Notes under the pieces: model-generated
What the model was told of the DNA's origin: nothing
Seen by the model: the letters and a program-made list of their open reading frames with translations, nothing else
The model's database searches: none
NCBI GenBank assembly: GCA_000438155.1
Contig: FR902954.1
Location: 70,899 to 84,810 of the forward strand
DNA from: Firmicutes bacterium CAG:95
GTDB lineage: Bacteria > Bacillota > Clostridia > Lachnospirales > Lachnospiraceae
Direction: 5' to 3'
Length of the DNA stretch: 13,912 nt
Position numbers and translations under genes: made by a program
Part shown: piece after piece, positions 1-5,753 of the stretch
Layout of the letters: each line of letters opens with the position of its first letter
Numbering within the stretch: position 1 is the stretch's first letter

Positions 1-445
1 CGCTCTTCACATATCCATGCTTCAAAAGATATTTGGCGTAGTGTGCTCTTGTCAGTACGCAGTCGGGAAATTCTGCTTCCAGTTCCTCATAGGTTACAGG
101 CATGCCATGTTCGGTCAGACGCGTGCACATTTCGATGTTACGGATTTTACGGCCATTGACGAAGTGCACGAGACGTCTTTTAAAATAATCACTTTCATAA
201 TCAATATAAAGACCGACGATATGGATATCGCGGCCTTCATATTCTGAGGAAAATTCAATTCCGGGGATCACTTCGATGTTTTTGCCCTTTGCAGCAGCAA
301 GTGCTTCGGTAATCCCGTCTGTGGTATCGTGATCAGTCAGGGCAAATGCGGATAAGCCCTTATCCAATGCATAATTTACAAGTTCAGTCGGAGTGTAACT
401 GCCATCTGATTTTGTAGAATGTACATGCAGATCAATTGCTTTCAA
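1..445 (-). CDS. PHP-domain phosphoesterase, 3' end outside window
   Basis: The visible 148 residues are the N-terminal half or more of a stand-alone PHP (polymerase and histidinol phosphatase) metal-dependent phosphoesterase, of the type that includes the YciV/RNase AM group. Seen: the first metal motif DLHVHS at residues 5-10, the second motif LTDHDTTDG near 38-46, the metal-ligand glutamate in PGIEFS and the following HIVGL histidine. All are characteristic of a working PHP active site with a di- or trinuclear metal centre. The start is TTG at 445: an in-frame stop lies a few codons upstream, no ATG is available, and GAAAGGAA sits 7-8 bases before the TTG. The product is probably cytosolic. 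It lies 62 bp downstream of the ABC-F gene on the same strand with no visible terminator between, so co-transcription is likely. The C-terminus and exact substrate (nucleic acid or nucleotide) cannot be judged. Confidence 0.85.
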   Translation of the reverse strand, partial: MKAIDLHVHSTKSDGSYTPTELVNYALDKGLSAFALTDHDTTDGITEALAAAKGKNIEVIPGIEFSSEYEGRDIHIVGLYIDYESDYFKRRLVHFVNGRKIRNIEMCTRLTEHGMPVTYEELEAEFPDCVLTRAHYAKYLLKHGYVKS

Positions 446-507
446 TTCGTTGTTCCTTTCTTACACATACGATCTTACGGATACAGGGTATAAGCAGAAG
501 ACAAAGC

Positions 508-2145
508 TTAATCATCGTCTTCGCCGTCCTGTTTGGTATAAACGGTACGCTTACGAGCCATTTCATCACTTTCGAGATATTCGTCATAGGTGGTGATCTT
601 GTCAATCAGCGTTCCGTCCGGAAGGATTTCCATAATACGGTTTGCCGTTGTCTGTACAAACTGATGATCGTGGCAGGAGAAGAGTGCAACTCCGGGGAAC
701 TTGATCAATCCGTTGTTCAGGGCGGTGATGGACTCCATATCCAGATGGTTGGTGGGTTCATCGAGAACCAGACAGTTTGCACCGCTGATCATCATCTTGG
801 AAAGCAGACAGCGTACCTTTTCTCCACCGGATAAAACCTTTACCTTCTTCACACCGTCCTCACCGGCGAAAAGCATTCTGCCAAGGAAGCCACGTACATA
901 GGTGACATCCTTAACCGGAGAGTAGCCGGTCAGCCAGTCCACAATCGTCAGATTGTTATCGAATTCAGCCGTACTGTCCTTCGGGAAATAGGCCTGGGAG
1001 GTGGTAACACCCCATTTATAAGTACCTTCATCGGGTTCCATTTCGCCCATTAAAATCTGGAAGAGAGTCGTCTTTGCAAGCTCGTTGCTTCCGACAAAAG
1101 CGATCTTGTCCTCATGTCCCATGATAAAGGAAATGTTGTTCAATACCTTTTCTCCGTTGATGGTCTTGGAGATTCCTTCTACAGAGAGAACTTCATTCCC
1201 GATTTCGCGGTCGGGACGGAAGTCAATGTAAGGATATTTACGGCTGGAGGGCTTGATTTCATCCAGTTCGATTTTTTCAAGGGCACGCTTTCTGCTGGTT
1301 GCCTGCTTGGATTTACTTGCGTTTGCAGAGAAGCGGGAGATAAATTCCTGTAATTCCTTGATCTTTTCTTCTTTCTTCTTATTGGCTTCCTTCATCTGCT
1401 TGATTAATAACTGACTGGACTCGAACCAGAAGTCGTAGTTTCCGGCGTAAAGCTGGATCTTGCCATAGTCGATATCTGCAGTGTGGGTACATACTTTATT
1501 TAAGAAGTAACGGTCATGGGATACAACAATAACGGTATTCTCGAAGTTGATGAGGAATTCTTCAAGCCATGCGATTGCATCGAGATCCAGGTGGTTCGTA
1601 GGCTCGTCGAGAAGCAGAATGTCCGGATTACCGAACAGTGCTTTCGCAAGTAAAACCTTCACCTTGTCATTACCGTTTAAGTCCTTCATGATAGCATAGT
1701 GTAAGGAAGGATCAATACCAAGACCGTTTAATAACATGGCGGCATTGCTTTCGGCTTCCCAGCCGTCCATTTCTGCAAATTCCGCTTCAAGCTCGCTGGC
1801 CCGGATACCGTCTTCGTCGCTGAAATCCTCTTTGGCATAGATGGCGTCCTTTTCTTTCATAATCTGGTAAAGGCGTTCATTACCCATAATAACGACATCC
1901 ATAACCGGATAAGCATCATACTTGAAGTGATCCTGTTCAAGGACCGAAAGACGCTGGCCGGGAGTGATGGTAACATCACCGCTTGTCGTTTCCAGAGCAC
2001 CGGATAATATCTTTAAAAATGTGGACTTTCCGGCACCGTTGGCACCGATCAGACCATAACAGTTTCCCTCGGTAAATTTGATATTTACATCCTCAAAGAG
2101 GGCCTTCTTGCCGATTCGTAAAGTTACATTATTTGCCTGAATCAT
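508..2145 (-). CDS. ABC-F family ATP-binding protein, YbiT/YkpA type
   Basis: A soluble 545-residue ABC-F protein: two nucleotide-binding domains on one chain, no membrane segments, expected to act on the ribosome. Domain 1 has Walker A GANGAGKST (34-42), a degenerate signature LNGND (156-160) and Walker B DILLLDEPTNHLD (175-187) with E181. The charged linker at about 245-305 contains RFSANASKSKQATSRKR, typical of the YbiT subfamily. Domain 2 has a degenerate Walker A, GSNELAKTT (352-360), a canonical LSGGE (438-442) and Walker B LVLDEPTNHLD (459-469) with E463. The C-terminus is acidic (GEDDD). The start is supported by AGAGGT about 8 bases before the ATG. From memory of the family, E. coli YbiT and B. 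subtilis YkpA are the closest named relatives; it is not one of the classical antibiotic-resistance ABC-Fs. The family is confident; the cellular role is inferred. Confidence 0.93.
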   Translation of the reverse strand: MIQANNVTLRIGKKALFEDVNIKFTEGNCYGLIGANGAGKSTFLKILSGALETTSGDVTITPGQRLSVLEQDHFKYDAYPVMDVVIMGNERLYQIMKEKDAIYAKEDFSDEDGIRASELEAEFAEMDGWEAESNAAMLLNGLGIDPSLHYAIMKDLNGNDKVKVLLAKALFGNPDILLLDEPTNHLDLDAIAWLEEFLINFENTVIVVSHDRYFLNKVCTHTADIDYGKIQLYAGNYDFWFESSQLLIKQMKEANKKKEEKIKELQEFISRFSANASKSKQATSRKRALEKIELDEIKPSSRKYPYIDFRPDREIGNEVLSVEGISKTINGEKVLNNISFIMGHEDKIAFVGSNELAKTTLFQILMGEMEPDEGTYKWGVTTSQAYFPKDSTAEFDNNLTIVDWLTGYSPVKDVTYVRGFLGRMLFAGEDGVKKVKVLSGGEKVRCLLSKMMISGANCLVLDEPTNHLDMESITALNNGLIKFPGVALFSCHDHQFVQTTANRIMEILPDGTLIDKITTYDEYLESDEMARKRTVYTKQDGEDDD

Positions 2146-2192
2146 TTTCTTACCTCTGTTTTCTCGATTTTATTGTTGGACATACAAATCTT

Positions 2193-2220
2193 ATTATACA
2201 TAAAATCGTTGGATTTTCAA
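2193..2220 (-). promoter_or_regulatory. Candidate sigma-A promoter for the ABC-F gene
   Basis: On the minus strand, TTGAAA (2220-2215) is followed after 16 bases by a perfect TATAAT (2198-2193), about 48 bases before the ATG at 2145. It lies just beyond the stop of the XRE/DUF2442 gene, so the ABC-F gene can be transcribed independently of the upstream cassette. Confidence 0.65.
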
Positions 2221-2226
2221 GGAAAA

Positions 2227-2712
2227 TCACAATGGATGCGCGGAATTCCGTGGAACAAATTCGATCTTCAGCTGCATATCCATTCCATCTGCAAGCCGCT
2301 GCAGTGTGGACAGGGAAGGATTGGCGTTTCCGCGTTCGATTTTGCTGATATCGCATTGATAGATTCCGGTTTTTTCAGAGAGCTGCTTTTGGGTGAGGGC
2401 AGCATATTCTCTTGCACGTGCCAGACTTCCTGCAAGCATTTTGGAAGGATTTACTATTTCTATCCGGATGAGTGTACCGTCTTCCCATATGGTTTCTGCG
2501 TCGAGATCCAGTTCATCTGACCAGGAGACGCCGTATCCTCCGGGGTCTAATGTAAGTCTGGAAGAAAGAGCAGGATCAGATTGCAGAGCCCTGAATTGGG
2601 GGAGAGATGGAAAGAGGTTTTCAAGATTATACTGAATGACCTCTCCGGTTAAAAATAATACCTGGATTTTTAAAGGCTCTAACATGGTAGCGGATTGGAT
2701 TTTATGTGACAT
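2227..2712 (-). CDS. DUF2442 domain fused to XRE helix-turn-helix regulator
   Basis: A 161-residue protein. Residues about 10-83 resemble DUF2442, with the end motif GVSWSDELDLD (61-71). Residues about 97-152 form an XRE/Cro-type helix-turn-helix with LTQKQLSEKTG, then DISKIERGNANPSLSTLQ, the usual helix 2-3 and capping pattern. The start at 2712 is chosen because AGGAGG (2724-2719) stands 6 bases upstream; a start at 2772 would add 20 poor residues and run into the preceding gene. It follows the DUF4160 gene after 17 bp and must be co-transcribed with it. By analogy with toxin-antitoxin operons, the DNA-binding member is the likely antitoxin-like repressor, binding the palindrome in the cassette promoter. 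That role is inference. The domain calls are from motif recognition only. Confidence 0.85.
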   Translation of the reverse strand: MSHKIQSATMLEPLKIQVLFLTGEVIQYNLENLFPSLPQFRALQSDPALSSRLTLDPGGYGVSWSDELDLDAETIWEDGTLIRIEIVNPSKMLAGSLARAREYAALTQKQLSEKTGIYQCDISKIERGNANPSLSTLQRLADGMDMQLKIEFVPRNSAHPL

Positions 2713-2729
2713 AATATGCCTCCTAAAAA

Positions 2730-2984
2730 TTATTCGATTGGTGGAAGAAGATAAAAGTTCTGCGTTTTCCACATATCATAAAGTTGCTCCTTGTAGTGCA
2801 GAATGAAATTTTTGATCAGTTTCTGCTCTTTGACAGGAATATCGCCTTCATACATCTCGCCTTCTTCCAGTGAGAAGAGCCCCACATAATCTCCATAGAA
2901 TGCATGCAGATGTGGAGGATTATGCTCTTTCTGACGAAGATACATTTTAATGACAATTCCATAAAATCTGGAGATTACAGGCAT
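2730..2984 (-). CDS. DUF4160 family protein, possible toxin-like partner
   Basis: A small 84-residue soluble protein matching the DUF4160 pattern: PVISRFYGIVIKMY at the N-terminus, the conserved histidine-rich motif HNPPHLHAFYG (21-31), an acidic middle, and a C-terminal helix with an HYKEQLYDMW-like segment. The length is normal for the family. AAGGAG lies 7 bases before the ATG. It is the first gene of a two-gene operon with the DUF2442-XRE gene. Genes for DUF4160 and DUF2442 are commonly found side by side, and a toxin-antitoxin-like role has been suspected, but I know of no firmly established activity. The paired histidines could bind metal or act in catalysis; this is a guess. Confidence 0.85.
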   Translation of the reverse strand: MPVISRFYGIVIKMYLRQKEHNPPHLHAFYGDYVGLFSLEEGEMYEGDIPVKEQKLIKNFILHYKEQLYDMWKTQNFYLLPPIE

Positions 2985-3028
2985 CTATAGACTCCTTTTC
3001 ATTGGTAAAGTATTTTCTTACTTCTAAC

Positions 3029-3057
3029 ATAATATAGGATATATCCTATATTGTCAA
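3029..3057 (-). promoter_or_regulatory. Cassette promoter with a palindromic operator in the spacer
   Basis: On the minus strand, a consensus -35 TTGACA (3057-3052) is followed after exactly 17 bases by TATTAT (3034-3029), about 45 bases before the DUF4160 ATG. The spacer is almost filled by a perfect 22-bp palindrome at 3031-3052 with half-site AATATAGGATA. It slightly overlaps both hexamers, so a bound dimer would block RNA polymerase. The XRE protein encoded second in the operon is the obvious candidate ligand (inference). Confidence 0.75.
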
Positions 3058-3143
3058 GGGTCTGGCAAATAAAATGTTGTATTTATTGGGTGATTGCAAG
3101 CAGACGATATGGGGCAATTGTATGGTGAAAAACATATAGAAGG

Positions 3144-3364
3144 ATCATAGGGTTTATGATATAATGAGCGCAAGAGAGTGGGAACAGGCGAAGCCTGCTC
3201 ATCGCGAACGGCGAATGCCGATCATGAACGAAGTTCATGATATAATGAGACTCAGAGAAAACCAAGCGGCTGCAAAGCGGACATTTGGTTTTCTGGGCTC
3301 ATTAACGAGCAAAATCCTGCGAAGCAGGATGAAGAGCACGAAGTGCGGATTTGCGAGTGTTTTT
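3144..3364. repeat. Array of short GAA-loop hairpins upstream of the MFS gene
   Basis: This non-coding stretch contains consecutive short inverted repeats. They are ATCATA/TATGAT (3144-3160); CAGGC-GAA-GCCTG (3185-3197); CGGC-GAAT-GCCG (3209-3220); a 9-bp stem ATCATGAAC-GAA-GTTCATGAT (3221-3241); a 10-bp stem AGAAAACCAA/TTGGTTTTCT (3256-3294); near-palindrome GCTCATTAACGAGC (3297-3310); ATCCTGC-GAA-GCAGGAT (3314-3330); and GCAC-GAA-GTGC (3336-3346). A run of five T ends it (3360-3364). Two copies of ATGATATAATGAG (3156-3168 and 3237-3249) each follow an ATCAT...ATGAT hairpin and contain a TATAAT box, but no good -35 is visible. It may be the structured leader of the MFS operon or a dispersed repeat family of this genome. 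Confidence 0.7.
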
Positions 3365-3407
3365 ATATGTTACAAAATAAACAGTAAAATGTAAGGGAGT
3401 CCTGACT

Positions 3408-4736
3408 ATGAAACTGAATTACAAAAGAACTGTGCTAATCGGTCTGGCCTTTCTTTCCATTTGTGCGTTCTGGCAGATGTATGACAGCATTATACCACTG
3501 ATCCTGCAGAACACATTTGGAATCGGGGAGACACTGACCGGAGCCATCATGGCGGCCGATAACGTGCTTGCCATTTTTTTGCTTCCGTTATTCGGAGCAT
3601 TATCGGATAAGGCCGATACCCGTTTTGGAAAGAGAATGCCGTTTATCGTGACGGGAACGGTGCTGGCGGTGATTTTCCTGCTTCTTTTACCGATCGCAGA
3701 CAGAAAGGTCAACATGGTATTGTTTATTGTATCCCTGTTTGCACTTCTCGTATCCATGGGACTGTATCGTTCACCGGCGGTAGCGCTGATGCCGGATCTG
3801 ACACCGAATAAGCTCCGTAGTAAGGGAAATGCGATTATCAATCTGATGGGAGCGGTAGGTGGTGTCTACACGCTGATCATGATTAAGCTTTTGGTCGGCA
3901 AGGGAGACCGTCCGGATTACATGCCGCTGTTTGTCAGCGTAGCTGCTCTGATGACCGTTTCGGTCGGCATTCTGGCAATTACCATTTCCGAGAAAAGGAT
4001 AAAGGAAAAGGTTGCAGAAGAGATCAGGACCTATGAAGACAGCACCGGAGTAAAGGTGGAGACCGAGGATACCATCGAAGCAGAGGAAGCTGCAAAGGAT
4101 GGCAGTGCGGTAAAGCATCAGATGCCTGCAGAAGTAAAGCGCAGTATGGGATTCCTGCTTGCTTCCATTTTCCTGTGGTTTACAGCTTACAATGCAGTAA
4201 CAACCGCCTTTTCCCGTTATACGAAGGTCGTATGGCACTTGGAAGGCGGCGGATTTGCAGACTGTCTGATGGTGGCAACCATAGCTGCCATTCTAAGCTA
4301 TGTTCCCATTGGAAATCTGGCAGGAAGGATTGGCAGAAAGAAGACGATTCTTGTGGGAATCGTACTGATGAGCGGCTGCTATTTTGCAGCTATTTTTGCC
4401 AATCAGTATCATGCACTGATTAATGTGGCTTTTGCAGTGATTGGTATCGGCTGGGCGGCGATCAATGTCAACTCCTACCCGATGATTGTCGAGATGAGTA
4501 AGGGAAGTGATATTGGTAAGTTTACAGGAACCTATTATACCTTTTCCATGGCTGCACAGATTCTGACACCGGTTCTGTCGGGTTTCCTGCTCGAGAAGGT
4601 CTCTTATAGGACACTGTTCCCCTATGCGTTCGTGTTCTCGGTGCTGGCGTTTATTACAATGATGCAGGTACATCACGGAGACACCAGACCGGATAAGAAG
4701 GCAAGCGTCCTCGAGCATTTTGATGTGGATGATTAG
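3408..4736 (+). CDS. MFS transporter, probable sugar or solute permease
   Basis: A 442-residue integral membrane protein with about 12 predicted hydrophobic helices in two halves, separated by an acidic cytoplasmic loop (about 195-245). The MFS loop 2-3 motif appears as GALSDKADTRFGKRMPFI (63-80) and its second-half counterpart as GNLAGRIGRKKT (302-313). The RFGKRMPFI form resembles SLC45/sucrose-transporter-like and GPH-like members, which suggests a glycoside or similar small solute, but the substrate is not determined. GGGAG lies 8 bases before the ATG. It follows the hairpin array, and the glycerophosphodiesterase gene begins 56 bp after its stop, so the two probably form an operon. Intact, with no anomaly seen. 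Confidence 0.88.
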   Translation: MKLNYKRTVLIGLAFLSICAFWQMYDSIIPLILQNTFGIGETLTGAIMAADNVLAIFLLPLFGALSDKADTRFGKRMPFIVTGTVLAVIFLLLLPIADRKVNMVLFIVSLFALLVSMGLYRSPAVALMPDLTPNKLRSKGNAIINLMGAVGGVYTLIMIKLLVGKGDRPDYMPLFVSVAALMTVSVGILAITISEKRIKEKVAEEIRTYEDSTGVKVETEDTIEAEEAAKDGSAVKHQMPAEVKRSMGFLLASIFLWFTAYNAVTTAFSRYTKVVWHLEGGGFADCLMVATIAAILSYVPIGNLAGRIGRKKTILVGIVLMSGCYFAAIFANQYHALINVAFAVIGIGWAAINVNSYPMIVEMSKGSDIGKFTGTYYTFSMAAQILTPVLSGFLLEKVSYRTLFPYAFVFSVLAFITMMQVHHGDTRPDKKASVLEHFDVDD

Positions 4737-4792
4737 TGGGAGTTATGTATTGACGGGAGAGAAATTTACATAAGAAATCAGGTAAGAAACAA

Positions 4793-5632
4793 ATGAAAAC
4801 AATAGCAGTATTAATTTGGTTAAAAGTGATCGTTATGATACTGGCAGTACTTGTTGTGCTGTATTTGCTAATGCTTATGCCAAGGCTTACGAACCGGCGT
4901 GAACGGAAGAAGTTTTTAAATGTGTATTATGCACATCGTGGCCTGCATGATAACGAAACGGATGCCCCGGAAAATTCCATGTCGGCTTTTCGCAGGGCAG
5001 TAGAGGCGGGTTATGGAATTGAGCTGGATGTACAGGTGACAAAGGATAAGATTCCGGTAGTCTTCCATGATTTTACGTTACAGAGGGTCTGTGGACAGGA
5101 AGGTAAGGTATGTGACTATACCTATGAAGAGCTGCAGAAGTTCCGTTTATGTAAGAGCAGTGAAACGATTCCTCTGTTTGAAGATGTTTTAAAGCTTGTT
5201 GCCGGGAAGGTTCCTCTTATTGTGGAGTTGAAGGTAGAGTTTACCGATCTTTCCGTATGTGAAAAGGCAGATGCCCTTTTACGGAAATACAAAGGGCTGT
5301 ACTGCATGGAATCCTTTAATCCGCTTGCCGTGTTCTGGTATCGCAGGCATCATAAGGAAGTGGTGCGTGGCCAGCTTGCGGAAGCTTTTTTACGTACCGG
5401 GGAATTCAAAGGACCACTGTACTTTATTCTGCAGAACCTGTTACTGAATTTCCTGACGAAGCCGGATTTTGTAGCATATAATCACAAGCATGCAGACGTT
5501 TTATCCAGAAAAATCTGCCGTGGCCTTTATGGCAATATGGCAGCAGCCTGGACAATCAAAAGCCAGCAGGAGTTAGATGAGGCAAAGAAGCATTTTGATG
5601 TGTTTATCTTTGATTCTTTTATTCCGGATTAA
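4793..5632 (+). CDS. Membrane-anchored glycerophosphodiester phosphodiesterase
   Basis: A 279-residue GDPD-family enzyme, expected to hydrolyse glycerophosphodiesters to glycerol-3-phosphate and an alcohol. Residues about 4-29 form a single N-terminal membrane helix. The catalytic domain begins with AHRGLHD (H48, R49), then PENS (59-62) and IELDVQ (E77, D79), then FHDFTLQR with the second catalytic histidine H92, and IVELK further on. All key residues of the metal-dependent TIM-barrel active site seen in this part are present. The ATG at 4793 follows a modest AGGTAAG. The location next to an MFS transporter suggests linked uptake and breakdown of phosphodiesters or polyol derivatives, which is inference. 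No clear terminator separates it from ppdK; ppdK has its own candidate promoter. Confidence 0.9.
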   Translation: MKTIAVLIWLKVIVMILAVLVVLYLLMLMPRLTNRRERKKFLNVYYAHRGLHDNETDAPENSMSAFRRAVEAGYGIELDVQVTKDKIPVVFHDFTLQRVCGQEGKVCDYTYEELQKFRLCKSSETIPLFEDVLKLVAGKVPLIVELKVEFTDLSVCEKADALLRKYKGLYCMESFNPLAVFWYRRHHKEVVRGQLAEAFLRTGEFKGPLYFILQNLLLNFLTKPDFVAYNHKHADVLSRKICRGLYGNMAAAWTIKSQQELDEAKKHFDVFIFDSFIPD

Positions 5633-5674
5633 AATTGCAGTTGTTCAGAACAGACGAAAATAAACAGAATTTTA

Positions 5675-5703
5675 ATGCATAGTAATTGCAATTATGTTAT
5701 ACT
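5675..5703 (+). promoter_or_regulatory. Candidate extended -10 promoter for ppdK
   Basis: TATACT (5698-5703) is preceded by TG and one base, giving an extended -10 (TGTTATACT). Only a poor -35 (ATGCAT at 5675-5680, 17 bases away) is present, which extended -10 promoters tolerate. It lies about 50 bases before the ppdK start. Confidence 0.5.
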
Positions 5704-5753
5704 GAATTCATTAAGGGGTAACATCAATCTTTGAGGGAAAAGGAGAAGAGATT

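Noticed and set aside
436..834. Plus-strand frame of 132 codons, and similar frames opposite the ABC-F gene
   Set aside because: They are antisense shadows of strongly supported minus-strand coding, with no ribosome binding sites or recognisable motifs.
2713..2772. Longer start for the DUF2442-XRE gene at 2772
   Set aside because: The added 20 residues do not look conserved and overlap the DUF4160 gene, while AGGAGG is perfectly placed for the start at 2712.
3137..3165. Promoter for the MFS gene using TATAAT at 3160-3165
   Set aside because: The -10 is perfect but the best -35 (TAGAAG) matches only half of the consensus. The box is also part of a repeated motif, so I left it as a possibility in the repeat entry only.
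3144..3364. CRISPR array
   Set aside because: The repeated elements are hairpins of differing sequence with a common loop, not identical repeats with regular unique spacers, and no cas genes are present.
3164..3394. 76-codon open frame through the hairpin array
   Set aside because: There is no ribosome binding site, the start is inside the TATAAT repeat, and the composition is explained by the inverted repeats. Such frames often arise in repeat DNA.
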